From: Streptomyces sulfonofaciens
Lineage (GTDB): Bacteria; Actinomycetota; Actinomycetes; Streptomycetales; Streptomycetaceae
Assembly (NCBI RefSeq): GCF_014656295.1
Contig: NZ_BNCD01000028.1
Span: forward strand, 30,692 to 94,691
DNA length: 64,000 nt
Reading direction: 5' to 3'
The notes under the pieces are model-generated. The model was not told the origin of the DNA, searched no databases, and worked only from the letters and a program-made list of their open reading frames with translations. This document shows positions 53,307 through 62,094 of this stretch, piece after piece (within the stretch, counting starts at the first letter, position 1; the number at the start of each line of letters is the position of its first letter). Both the position numbers and the translations under genes were made by a program.

Positions 53307-53543
53307 TTAGGATTTCTCAGACCCTTCGTGATGTGCCCCTGGCCGGCAATTCCGGACTGAACCAGCCACCGGGCAGTCGGCGCGCCGGGTCCCGCCCGAG
53401 CCGTTCGCCCTCCCGATCCCGGACGTGAGCAGCACGCGCACCGCGAGCCGGGCCTCCGCTACGGTCGGCAGCCGTAGGCGTGGCCCGTCGTCTGGCAGGT
53501 CGGCGTGGTCGGCTGGCTGATCGTCGAAGAGGCCATCCGTCAT
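53307..53543 (-). CDS. Small hypothetical protein
   Basis: A 78-residue reading frame starting MTDGLFDDQPADHADLPDDG then LRLPTVAEARLAVRVLLT. The first 45 residues have normal Streptomyces codon use and an acidic, helix-prone character; the remainder looks like read-through into noncoding sequence. I do not recognise it. It may be the left part of a small island gene. Confidence 0.3.
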   Translation of the reverse strand: MTDGLFDDQPADHADLPDDGPRLRLPTVAEARLAVRVLLTSGIGRANGSGGTRRADCPVAGSVRNCRPGAHHEGSEKS

Positions 53544-53635
53544 GCTCGGGTCGACGCGCCACCGGCCCGCCGGTCACCGCCCCTGCCCGTCCTAAACCGC
53601 TCGCGACCGCTGGCGCCCCCGCTACGGTGCTGCCC

Positions 53636-53953
53636 GTGCGCTACACCTACCGCTGCGACGTCTGCCGCGCCTCCGCCCCCAGTCGTGGCAGCCGGGCTGA
53701 CGCCCGGGCCGACCGCGACGATCACCGCGACCGTGCCCACCACGGACTCTCGCCGGACGACGGGATCGACCAGACGCCCGGGCCCGTCGACCAGCTCATC
53801 ACCCACGCCCTGAACCGAGCCGCAGCTCGCGCCCGAGGTGAACGGCGCTCGTCCCGAGACCACCCCGACGCGCAACCCGCCATCCGGCAAGCCACGCTCC
53901 TCCTCGCCGCCGGCGCCGCCGTCATCATCCTGCTCGGCCTGCTCATCCGCTGA
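53636..53953 (+). CDS. Small Cys/charged protein with C-terminal membrane helix, mobile-element type
   Basis: A 105-residue protein from GTG 53636 beginning VRYTYRCDVCRAS (CxxC zinc-finger-like), then charged His/Arg/Asp-rich sequence, and a C-terminal transmembrane helix ATLLLAAGAAVIILLGLLI. Similar small proteins with this N-terminus accompany actinomycete integrative elements. Function unknown. Confidence 0.5.
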   Translation: MRYTYRCDVCRASAPSRGSRADARADRDDHRDRAHHGLSPDDGIDQTPGPVDQLITHALNRAAARARGERRSSRDHPDAQPAIRQATLLLAAGAAVIILLGLLIR

Positions 53954-54036
53954 CCTCACGTCCCGGACAGCACGAAGCCCCTGCCGTAGCGGGGGCTCTG
54001 CCATGCCGGTCACCGGTCAGGGACGACGACGGCCGG

Positions 54037-54420
54037 ATGAGGGCCGTCCTCCCCCCACACGATCGTCTCGGTCACGCGGCCCGGCTGCGGGGACGCCGCG
54101 GCCCTGGGTGCTCCGACCGTGCCCGCCGCCAGGGCCTGGTGGAAGACACGTGGCTGCTGCTGCGCCAGCACATGGCCCAGCTCATCGCCGGGGTGGAGGC
54201 CCGCGCAGCGACTCGGCCGGCCGAGTCCGTGCCGCGTGAAGTCGCGCTCGCCGCGGCGCGGACGAGCCCTACGACTCCCACATCCACCACGGCGCCAGCG
54301 GCCAGGGCGCCACGACCCACTCCCACCAGAAGTGCCCCGAGCGATCGCGGTCTCCCACCCCCGGGCCGCGGTCCGCCCGAAACCGGACCGCCGCCCCCGA
54401 CCGCATCCGGTCCATGATCA
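54037..54420 (+). pseudogene. Degenerate mobile-element gene
   Basis: The frame encodes GLVEDTWLLLRQHMAQLIAG and RPAESVPREVALAAART, which look like a small helical protein seen in Streptomyces integrative elements, before degrading into a Pro/Thr-rich unconserved run. No good start codon is present. Confidence 0.35.
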
Positions 54421-54731
54421 CCCCAGGTCGGCCGGCTCCGTACCGCCCCCAGGCGTCGGAGATCGGCCGCGGTGCCCCCGGTCCCTGCCGGCCGGGGCGC
54501 CGTCGCGTTCCGCTTGTGATCGCCGGCTGTGTTCCCGCGGAGCACGGGGTTGGATTTTGGACGTCATCCAGCGTCATCCAGCGACATTGAGCGCCAATGA
54601 CTGTCATGCTTCCACCCGAGATTTCACGTTTCCGCAGGTCCCATCGGGTCGACCCACGGCCGTGGAACCGGACACCGCGAGACGGCCCGCCCGGGCTCCT
54701 CCACGAGGAAGCGAAAAAAGTCGGACGGCGA

Positions 54732-54758
54732 TGTCGAGAACCCGTGCCCGGCTCCGTC
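54732..54758 (+). promoter_or_regulatory. ECF42-type promoter of the DGPF/sigma operon
   Basis: TGTCGA at 54732-54737 and CGTC at 54755-54758, separated by 17 nt, match the reported -35 (TGTCGA) and -10 (CGTC-like) pattern of ECF42 sigma factors. It lies 52 nt upstream of the first gene of the operon that encodes such a sigma factor, implying autoregulation. Confidence 0.65.
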
Positions 54759-54810
54759 CCCGCAGTGAACACGACCACAATGGGTCGCACCAGCACCGAG
54801 GAGACACACG

Positions 54811-55230
54811 ATGGCCAAGTACCTGCTGCTCAAGCACTACCGCGGTGCTCCGGCTCCGGCCAATGACGTGCCGATGGACCAGTGGACGCCGGAGGAGATC
54901 TCCGCGCACGTGCGGTACATGAACGACTTCGCGGCGCGGTTGGAGGAGACCGGTGAGTTCGTCGACGGTCAGGCGCTGGCCCCCGAGGGGACGTGGGTCC
55001 GCTACGACGGTGCGGGGCGCCCGCCGGTCACGGACGGCCCGTTCGCCGAGACCAAGGACCTCATCGCCGGCTGGATGGTGATCGACGTCGACAGCCACGA
55101 GCGCGCCGTCGAGCTGGCCGGGGAGCTGTCGGCCGCCCCCGGGGCGGGCGGGAAGCCGATCCACGAGTGGCTGGAGCTGCGCCCGTTCCTGGCCGCGTCG
55201 CCCACCGTCACGGACTGCCCTCATCGATGA
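54811..55230 (+). CDS. YCII/DGPF-domain protein
   Basis: A 139-residue single-domain protein with the family signature TDGPFAETKDLIAGWMVIDV. These small dimeric proteins are almost always encoded beside ECF42 sigma factors; their biochemical role is not settled. ATG 54811 follows GGAG by about 7 nt. The stop overlaps the sigma factor start (ATGA), so the two are made together. Confidence 0.92.
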   Translation: MAKYLLLKHYRGAPAPANDVPMDQWTPEEISAHVRYMNDFAARLEETGEFVDGQALAPEGTWVRYDGAGRPPVTDGPFAETKDLIAGWMVIDVDSHERAVELAGELSAAPGAGGKPIHEWLELRPFLAASPTVTDCPHR

Positions 55231-56372
55231 ACGAGGCCCTGCTGAGGAGCCTCACACCGAGCGTGCTCGCCATCCTCGTCCGCCGCGGAGCAGACTTCGC
55301 GGCGGCCGAGGACGCCGTGCAGGACGCGCTCGTCGAGGCGGTCCGAGTGTGGCCGGCCGACCCGCCGCGGGATGCGAAGGGCTGGCTGGTCACCGTGGCC
55401 TGGCGCAGGTTCCTCGACGCGACCCGGGCGGACGCCGCCCGTCGACGGCGTGAGGACCTCGTCGACGAGCAGCCGGCGCCCGGGCCCGCGCCCTCGGCGG
55501 ACGACACGCTCCAGCTCTACTTCCTGTGCGCCCACCCGTCGCTCACGCCGTCGTCCGCGGTCGCGCTCACGCTGCGCGCCGTCGGCGGGCTGACCACACG
55601 CCAGATCGCCCGGGCCTACCTGGTGCCCGAGGCGACCATGGCGCAGCGCATCAGCCGTGCCAAGCGCACCGTCTCAGGGGTGCGGTTCGACCAGCCGGGC
55701 GACGTCGCCACCGTGCTGCGCGTCCTCTACCTGGTCTTCAACGAGGGCTACTCGGGCGACGTCGACCTCGCCGCCGAGGCCATCCGGCTCACCCGGCAGC
55801 TCGCGGCCCGCGTCGACCACCCCGAGGCCGCGGGGCTGCTCGCCCTCATGCTGCTCCACCACGCCCGGCGGGCCGCCAGGACCGCGCCCGACGGCAGCCT
55901 GGTACCGCTCGCCGGGCAGGACCGCGGCCGGTGGGACACCGGGCTGATCGCCGAGGGCGTCGAGATCCTCCAGGCGGCCCTCGCCCGCGACCGGCTGGGC
56001 GAGTTCCAGGCCCAGGCCGCCATCGCGGCACTCCACGCCGACGCGCCCACCACCGAGGAGACCGACTGGGTGCAGATCGTCGAGTGGTACGACGAGCTCG
56101 TGCGCCTGACCGACAGCCCGGTCGTCCGGCTCAACCGCGCGGTGGCCGTCGGCGAGGCCGACGGACCGCGCGCCGGGCTGGCGGCGCTCGCGGCACTGGA
56201 CGCCTCGCTGCCCCGCCACGCCGCGGTGGCGGCGTACCTCCACGAACGCGACGGCGATCCGGCGACGGCGGCACGGCTGTACGCCGAGGCGGCCCGAAGG
56301 GCACCCAACCTCGCGGAGCGCGACCACCTGACACGCCAGGCCGCCAGGCTCAACGCCCTTGGACGTCGCTGA
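55227..56372 (+). CDS. ECF42-type sigma factor with C-terminal TPR-like extension
   Basis: A 381-residue sigma factor. Region 2 includes FAAAEDAVQDALVEAVRVWP; region 4 has GGLTTRQIARAYLVPEATMAQRISRAKRTV. A long C-terminal helical domain (about residues 190-381), with FNEGYSGD and then RLTRQLAARVDHPEAAGLLALM, replaces an anti-sigma partner and is needed for activity in the family. Starts ATG 55227, overlapping the DGPF gene. The promoter ahead of the operon fits its own recognition pattern. Confidence 0.93.
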   Translation: MNEALLRSLTPSVLAILVRRGADFAAAEDAVQDALVEAVRVWPADPPRDAKGWLVTVAWRRFLDATRADAARRRREDLVDEQPAPGPAPSADDTLQLYFLCAHPSLTPSSAVALTLRAVGGLTTRQIARAYLVPEATMAQRISRAKRTVSGVRFDQPGDVATVLRVLYLVFNEGYSGDVDLAAEAIRLTRQLAARVDHPEAAGLLALMLLHHARRAARTAPDGSLVPLAGQDRGRWDTGLIAEGVEILQAALARDRLGEFQAQAAIAALHADAPTTEETDWVQIVEWYDELVRLTDSPVVRLNRAVAVGEADGPRAGLAALAALDASLPRHAAVAAYLHERDGDPATAARLYAEAARRAPNLAERDHLTRQAARLNALGRR

Positions 56373-56726
56373 CGGGCCGCGCCCGGAACGTGCCGCGGCA
56401 CCCCGGCGCGCCCCGCCCGCTCGCGGTGGTCCGCGGTGATGCCGGCCACCGAGGCGAGCGTGCGGTACGGCAGTGGGCGGGGTGTGCGCGGCAGCTCCCC
56501 GGCGGCCGCGCCGACGGCGCGGGCGTACGCGGCCGCGCTCTTCTCCCTCCAGGACAGGACGCCCGCAACCTGGTCCGCCACGGCGGGATGCGCCCGGACC
56601 GGGACGTGATCCGGGTCGGCCCGGCACTCGGCTTCCTCCCCGCACGACCCGACCGGCGCCGCCCGTGTCCGGGCCGACGCCGCTCCACCCCGCTGAGCGG
56701 CCGGCGGGAACGGCAAGCTGCCTCCG
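56373..56726. other. Convergent spacer, no recognisable gene
   Basis: About 350 bases between the sigma factor and acetyltransferase genes. Open frames exist on both strands but none shows conserved sequence or start signals; no clear terminator was seen. Confidence 0.4.
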
Positions 56727-57374
56727 CTACCGCCGCCCCGGCGCCGCGGCCTCCAGATCCTCGACGCTGCCGGACATGAGGGTGCGCACGTGCGCGGTGA
56801 TGTGCTCGGTGGGCCAGTCCCACCAGGCGAGGGCCAGGAGGCGGGCGATGTCCTCGTCGCCGAAGCGGCGGCGGATGAGCCGGGCCGGGTTGCCGCCGAC
56901 GATGCCGTAGTCCGGAACGTCCTCGACGACGACGGAGCCGGAGGCGATGATCGTTCCGTGTCCGATGCGGACGCCGGGCATCACCGTGGTCCGGTAGCCG
57001 AACCACACGTCGTTCCCGATCACCGTGTCACCCCGGCCGGGCAGGCCGGTGAGAAGGTCGAACTGCTCGGCCCACGAGCCGCCCATGATCGGGAAAGGGA
57101 ACGTCGAGGGCCCGTCCATGCGGTGGTTGGCGCCGTTCATGAGGAAGCGCACGCCCTCGCCCAGCGCGCAGAACTTCCCGATGACCAGCTTCTCGGGCCC
57201 GTAGTGGTAGAGCACGTTGCGGGTCTCGAACGCCGTCGGGTCATCCGGGTCGTCGTAGTAGGAGAACTCCCCCACCTCGATCAGCGGCGAGGTGACGAGC
57301 GGCTTGAGCAGCACCACCCGGGGTTGCCCGGGCATCGGGTGCACCACGGTCGGGTCGGCGGGGACGGGCGGCAT
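56727..57374 (-). CDS. CatB/Vat-type xenobiotic acetyltransferase (left-handed beta helix)
   Basis: A 215-residue hexapeptide-repeat transferase: IGKFCALGEGVRFLMNGANHRMDG carries the catalytic histidine, and VIGNDVWFGYRTTVMPGVRIGHGTIIASGSVV the coil repeats. It is like streptogramin A (Vat) and chloramphenicol (CatB) acetyltransferases, so it may acetylate an antibiotic or related alcohol. ATG 57374 has GAGGAAG upstream; ATG 57416 is an alternative without support. Confidence 0.88.
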   Translation of the reverse strand: MPPVPADPTVVHPMPGQPRVVLLKPLVTSPLIEVGEFSYYDDPDDPTAFETRNVLYHYGPEKLVIGKFCALGEGVRFLMNGANHRMDGPSTFPFPIMGGSWAEQFDLLTGLPGRGDTVIGNDVWFGYRTTVMPGVRIGHGTIIASGSVVVEDVPDYGIVGGNPARLIRRRFGDEDIARLLALAWWDWPTEHITAHVRTLMSGSVEDLEAAAPGRR

Positions 57375-57602
57375 CGCGATCGGCTTCCTCACACGTCGCG
57401 GACAGGGCGGACCCATGATGCAACCCGCGTTCCCGAGTCACCACCGCATTACGGAGACCGGGGCGGCCGTCGCAGGGGGCCGGTCGCCGCCGGAACCCGC
57501 CGTGGTCCGGGGGTGGACGTCGCCCGGGACGGAGGTCGCCCGGGGCGGACGTCGCGCAGGGCGGTGCCGGCTGGTGCCGGCTCCGCGTCCGGACGCACCG
57601 TC

Positions 57603-58286
57603 TCATCGGATGTGGGTCAGGGCCGCGGCAGCGACCGACGCGCCCGCGGGACACGTGCCCTCCTGCGACACGCCGAGGTCCGGGATGGTCGTGGTGCCGA
57701 TCAGGCGATGGACGTCGTGCACCGCGACGAAGATGAAGCAGATCTTCTGGAATTCGGCCTGCACGGCCTTGTGCTGCCCCACCGGCACCTGCGAGACGCG
57801 CCCGCCCTTGGTCATGGTCCGTGCGTAGGACAGCGGCAGATCGAGGGCGAGGCCGACGTTCTGGCCCGCCAGTTTCCACTCGCACACGGCCCCGTTCCTG
57901 CCGGACTCCTGCTTCCCCCGGCCGCTGATGCCGAGGGCGGCGAGGTCGTGCCCGTCGAGGGCCAGGCACGGCCGCGACGCCAGCTTCGCCTGGGTGTACC
58001 TGCTCGGTCGCGGTGCGGTGGAGGGCGGGGGAGCGGGAGAGCCGGAGGGGGAGGCGGGGGGCGAGGCCGAGACGGAGGACGAGGCCGTCGGACGGGGGGA
58101 CGGCGGCCGCGCCGCGGTCCCCCCGTCCGAGCACCCGGCGCCGAGCACGCTCAGGGCGAGCACCAGCACGAGTCCGACTCCTGTGCGGGAGCGCCCGGTC
58201 CTGGGGCCACCGCGGGGGTGCCCGCGCCGGGGATCACCGGTGGAGTGCCCAGCCCGGGAACGCTGATCGGGATCGGATCGCGACAT
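57603..58286 (-). CDS. DUF3558 lipoprotein
   Basis: A 227-residue secreted lipoprotein: signal VGLVLVLALSVLGAGCS with lipobox cysteine, a Ser/Pro linker, then a DUF3558 domain with four cysteines (SRPCLALDG, GAVCEWKLAG, QKICFIFV, EGTCPAGA). The 30 residues before the signal are Arg/Gly-rich, so a start further in is possible; no ribosome site is seen at ATG 58286. Function unknown. An 18-bp tandem repeat lies just upstream. Confidence 0.8.
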   Translation of the reverse strand: MSRSDPDQRSRAGHSTGDPRRGHPRGGPRTGRSRTGVGLVLVLALSVLGAGCSDGGTAARPPSPRPTASSSVSASPPASPSGSPAPPPSTAPRPSRYTQAKLASRPCLALDGHDLAALGISGRGKQESGRNGAVCEWKLAGQNVGLALDLPLSYARTMTKGGRVSQVPVGQHKAVQAEFQKICFIFVAVHDVHRLIGTTTIPDLGVSQEGTCPAGASVAAAALTHIR

Positions 58287-58304
58287 GGCGGCACGGTAGC
58301 GGCA

Positions 58305-58364
58305 CCGTGCCGGGACCGGTCCCCGTGCCGGGACCGGTCCCCGTGCCGGGACCGGTCCCCGTGC
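58305..58364. repeat. 18-bp tandem repeat, three full copies plus part
   Basis: CCGTGCCGGGACCGGTCC occurs at 58305, 58323 and 58341 without change and begins a fourth time at 58359. Each unit contains the palindrome GGACCGGTCC. It lies between the selB stop and the DUF3558 start, where it could affect selB termination or the lipoprotein promoter. Confidence 0.9.
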
Positions 58365-58409
58365 ACCCCCTGGGCGCCCGCTGCCCGCTTCGACGCCGGG
58401 GTCACACGC

Positions 58410-60212
58410 TCAGCCCGTCCCGCCGCCGGGCCCCGGTCCCGCCGGCGGGCGGCAGCGGCGCACGGCGCCGTCCAGCCGGACCGTGCAGCCCTGCCGGTCG
58501 AGGTGTTCCAGCAGGGGCACGGCCACCCGCCGGGTGGTGTCCAGGGCCTGCCGTGCCGCGCTGGTCGTGAACGGCTGCTCCAGCCGGGACAGCAGCGCGG
58601 CGGCCCGCGCGTCCGCGCCGGGGAGCAGCACGATGCCGTCCGCGATCCTCAGCAGCGCGCCCGCCGCCTCGGCCGCGGCCAGCAGGCGGGGCGTCAGTCC
58701 CAGTTGTGCGAGCCGTTCGGCCTCCGGCGCACGGAAGGGCGCCAGGGCCAGGTCGGCGCGTACGGCGGCGACGGCGGCCTCGGCCTCGGGCGGCAGCGCG
58801 GGACGGGCCCGGCTGCCGTAGAGCCGGCCGGCGCGCTGCCGTAGGCCGGGTTCGGTCGCCAGCAGCGCCTCGACCAGGCACCGGTCCGGCAGGCCGAGCG
58901 CCTGACGGGCCGTCTCCAGCGGAAGCCCTGGCTCCAACGGGTGGTGGACGGCGTGTTCCTCGACGGCCCGCCCGAGCCGGTCGCGCAGGCCGGCCCAGTG
59001 CCGGGGATCGGCCAGCCACTCGCCGGCGACCGGTTCCGACGGCGGACGCACCCCCATGGCGAGCAGATCCCGGCGCCGGGCCAGGCCGCGACGGCGCAGC
59101 TCCGCGGCACCGTCCGGCGGCCCGGTCACCGCCTCCAGGTCCCGGGCCCGGGCGGCGGCCGCGCCGCGCCGGGTGAGCGGTGGTGGGCGGACGTCGAGCA
59201 GGGTCGCCCCGGCCGCGACGCGGTGCCGCCCGGGGTCGCGCAGCAGCACCCTGTCGCCGATCCGCAGCGGCAGAGCGGCGGCCAGCCCCAGCCGTGCGGT
59301 GTCCTCGCCCAGCGGGCGGACCGCCACCGGGACGGCCGCGGAACCTGCGTGCAGGGTGAGCCGGCGCGGCAGGTCGCGGGCCGGGTCGCCGGTCAGCCGC
59401 ACGTCCAGGGTGTCGGTGGTGAGCCAGTGCCCCGGCGTGAGCAGTGCGTCCCCGCGGCGCAGGGCGTCGGCTCCGGGGCCGTGCAGGTTCACCGCCACCC
59501 GGGCGACCGCGCTCACCTCGGGCCGGGACTCCTTGAGCGTCTGGAGGCCGCGTACCCGCAGCGGACGGCCGTCGCGACCGCACGCGAGGTGGTCGCCCAC
59601 CCGGATGGTGCCCGCGCCGAGCGTGCCGGTGACGACCGTGCCCAGGCCGCGGACGGTGAAGACCCGGTCGGCCCACAGCCGTACGTCCGCCTCGGTGTCG
59701 GGCGCCGGCAGGCCGCGCGCCGTGCGGGCCAGCGCGGTCCGCAGGTCGTCGAGCCCGGCGCCGGTCACCGCGCTGACGGCCGCGGACGCCACCTCTCCCA
59801 GCGAGGACTCCGCGATCCGGTCCAGTGCCTCCTTCCGCGCCGCCGCCGGGTCCGCCAGGTCGCTGCGGGAGACGGCGAGCAGTCCGTGGCGCACACCGAG
59901 CGCGTCCAGGACCGTCAGGTGCTCCTCCGACTGCGGCTGCCAGCCCCGGTCCGCGGCGACCACGAACAGCACGGCGGGCACGGGGCCGACTCCGGCGAGC
60001 ATGTTGCCCACCAGCCGCTCGTGCCCCGGCACGTCGACGAAGGCCACGTCACCCGCGCCGGGCAGCCGGGTCCACGCGAACCCGAGGTCCAGCGTCATGC
60101 CCCTGCGCCGCTCCTCCGCCCACCGGTCGGGCTCCATTCCGGTCAGGGCCCGCAGCAGGGCGGACTTGCCGTGGTCCACGTGTCCGGCGGTGGCGAAGAC
60201 GTGCACGGTCAC
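58410..60212 (-). CDS. selB: Selenocysteine-specific elongation factor
   Basis: A 600-residue translational GTPase. G1 is GHVDHGKSALLRAL, G2/G3 are GMTLDLGF and FVDVPGHERLVGNM, and G4 is VSRSDLAD (unusual form of NKxD). Domains 2-3 follow (VFTVRGLGTVVTGTLGAGT), and the C-terminal winged-helix repeats that bind SECIS RNA include LPPEAEAAVAAVRADLALAPF and FTTSAARQALDTTRRVAVPLLEHLDRQG. It delivers Sec-tRNA to the ribosome at the UGA of the formate dehydrogenase mRNA. GTG 60212 overlaps the selA stop codon, so the two are coupled. Confidence 0.95.
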   Translation of the reverse strand: MTVHVFATAGHVDHGKSALLRALTGMEPDRWAEERRRGMTLDLGFAWTRLPGAGDVAFVDVPGHERLVGNMLAGVGPVPAVLFVVAADRGWQPQSEEHLTVLDALGVRHGLLAVSRSDLADPAAARKEALDRIAESSLGEVASAAVSAVTGAGLDDLRTALARTARGLPAPDTEADVRLWADRVFTVRGLGTVVTGTLGAGTIRVGDHLACGRDGRPLRVRGLQTLKESRPEVSAVARVAVNLHGPGADALRRGDALLTPGHWLTTDTLDVRLTGDPARDLPRRLTLHAGSAAVPVAVRPLGEDTARLGLAAALPLRIGDRVLLRDPGRHRVAAGATLLDVRPPPLTRRGAAAARARDLEAVTGPPDGAAELRRRGLARRRDLLAMGVRPPSEPVAGEWLADPRHWAGLRDRLGRAVEEHAVHHPLEPGLPLETARQALGLPDRCLVEALLATEPGLRQRAGRLYGSRARPALPPEAEAAVAAVRADLALAPFRAPEAERLAQLGLTPRLLAAAEAAGALLRIADGIVLLPGADARAAALLSRLEQPFTTSAARQALDTTRRVAVPLLEHLDRQGCTVRLDGAVRRCRPPAGPGPGGGTG

Positions 60213-61759
60213 CTGCCGGGGGCGAAGGGGGCAGCGGGAGCTGTGGGGGCTGTGGGAGCTGCGGGAGGGGGTGGGGAGGCCGGAGCAGAGGGGGTGGGAG
60301 CGGCTGACGTGACGGGAGCGGCGGGAGCGGCGGAAGTGACAGGCGCGACAGACACGGCAGGCGCGGTGGTAGCGGGGGCGGTAGCAGAGGGGGCTGGGGC
60401 GTGGCGGTCCGGAGCGGTCGGCGCGGGCCGGGCGCACGCCTGCCGGATGGCGGTGGCCAGCACCTGGTCCGTGTCCTCGGGAACCGTGCGCAGATCCAGC
60501 AGGCAGCGTCCGTCCACCACACGGCCCATGACCGCGGGCACCCCCCGGCGCAGCGGTCCTGCCAGGGACGGCGGCACGGACACCGCGGCGCTCGGCAGGG
60601 TGACGCCGGGCGCGCCTCCGCCGCCGATCACGGCCTCGCTGTCGACCGCACGGCCGTCAAGGCCCCGGCGGCGCAGTTCCGCCGCGAGGCGTTCGGCGCG
60701 TTCGCGCAGTCGTCCGGGATCGGCGCCCAGCGCCCTGCGGACGGGGGTCTCGGGGCCGCGCACGGTGGCCTCCAGCGCGGCCAGGGTCAGCTTGTCGACC
60801 CGCAGGGCCCGTGCGAGGGGGTGGCGGGCGAGCTGCCGCACCAGGTCGGCGCGGCCCAGCAGGAGGCCGCACTGCGGACCGCCGAGCAGCTTGTCGCCGC
60901 TGGCCGTGACGAGCCAGGCGCCGGAGCGCAGCCAGGTCGTCGCGTCCGGCTCGTCCGGCAGCGCGGGCTCGGGGGCCAGCAGCCCGGAACCGATGTCGGC
61001 GACCACGGGCACGCCGAGCCGGGACAGGTCGCCGACGCCGACACCGCGGGTGAAGCCGGTGATGCGGAAGTTCGAGGGGTGCACCTTGAGGACGAAGCCG
61101 GTGCCCGGCCCCACGGCCGAGGCGTAGTCCGCGAGCGCGGTGCGGTTGGTCGTGCCGACCTCGCGGAGCCGGGCACCGGTGGACTGAAGCAGGTCCGGCA
61201 GCCGGAAGCCGTCGCCGATCTCCACCATCTCGCCCCGGCTCACCACGATGTCCCCGCCCCGGGCCAGCGCGGTCGCGGCCAGCACCAGGGCCGCCGCTCC
61301 GTTGTTGACCACATGGGCGTCCTGCGCGGACGGCACCCGCGAGAGCAGTGCCTCGACGGCCGAACGGCCGCGCCGGGACCGCAGGCCCGTGGCGAGGTCG
61401 ACTTCGACGTCCGTGGTGCCGGCCGCGGCGAGCAGGGCCTCGCGGGCGGCGGCGGAGAGCGGTGCACGGCCCAGGTTGGTGTGCAGCAGCACGCCGGTCG
61501 CGTTGACGACCGGCCGGAGCCCGCACGCGGTGGCGGGCAGTGCGGCCACCGCCTGCTCGACGATCTGCGAGGCGGGGATCTCGCCGCCTCGGGCCCGCTC
61601 CTGAACGCCCGCCACCACGGACTTCACCAGATCCCTGCCGAGCCGGTCCGCGGCGGCCGCCAGCCGGGGATCGGCGAGCACCGCGTCCGTGCGCGGCAGT
61701 CGGCGCCGCGCGTCGCACGCCGTGCCGGGCGCCTGGTCCAGGACGGGATCGCCTTCCAT
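60209..61759 (-). CDS. selA: L-seryl-tRNA(Sec) selenium transferase
   Basis: A 516-residue PLP enzyme that turns Ser-tRNA-Sec into Sec-tRNA using selenophosphate. The catalytic lysine is K290 in SGDKLLGGPQCG; the N-terminal VVNATGVLLHTNLGRAPLS and VVNNGAAALVLAATALA are family motifs. The C-terminal 80 residues are an Ala/Pro/Thr-rich tail not found in E. coli SelA (463 residues). ATG 61759 has AAGG about 9 nt upstream; the frame is open to 61945 but without signals. It precedes selB with a GTGA overlap. Confidence 0.95.
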   Translation of the reverse strand: MEGDPVLDQAPGTACDARRRLPRTDAVLADPRLAAAADRLGRDLVKSVVAGVQERARGGEIPASQIVEQAVAALPATACGLRPVVNATGVLLHTNLGRAPLSAAAREALLAAAGTTDVEVDLATGLRSRRGRSAVEALLSRVPSAQDAHVVNNGAAALVLAATALARGGDIVVSRGEMVEIGDGFRLPDLLQSTGARLREVGTTNRTALADYASAVGPGTGFVLKVHPSNFRITGFTRGVGVGDLSRLGVPVVADIGSGLLAPEPALPDEPDATTWLRSGAWLVTASGDKLLGGPQCGLLLGRADLVRQLARHPLARALRVDKLTLAALEATVRGPETPVRRALGADPGRLRERAERLAAELRRRGLDGRAVDSEAVIGGGGAPGVTLPSAAVSVPPSLAGPLRRGVPAVMGRVVDGRCLLDLRTVPEDTDQVLATAIRQACARPAPTAPDRHAPAPSATAPATTAPAVSVAPVTSAAPAAPVTSAAPTPSAPASPPPPAAPTAPTAPAAPFAPGR

Positions 61760-62094
61760 CTGGTGCACCTTCGCTGAAGCCGGTAGAACCGGGGCGGAGC
61801 TGGGCGGCCCGCCCAGCCTCGGGTCCGTGCCGCGCCCCGCTCGCCACAGCGGTCGCCCTCCGGCCGGGCCGCGCTCCGCCCGGGACCCGGGCGCCCCACC
61901 GTAGGACGACCGCACCGCCCGCCCGTCCCGCCACACCGCCCCCACCGTCCGGCACCCACCGAACGCACTACGCCCCGAGGCCGTCCGAACGGGGTGCGCG
62001 ATCGCCGCCGTGACACGCCCCGGAGGGCGTCCCGGGCGGGATGGGGACTGGATCGCGCGCGTTGCGTATACCGGAGTACGGCGGCGTCTTCGCG
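61760..62094. other. selA upstream region
   Basis: GC-rich spacer upstream of selA with no recognisable gene; presumably contains the selAB promoter. Confidence 0.4.
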
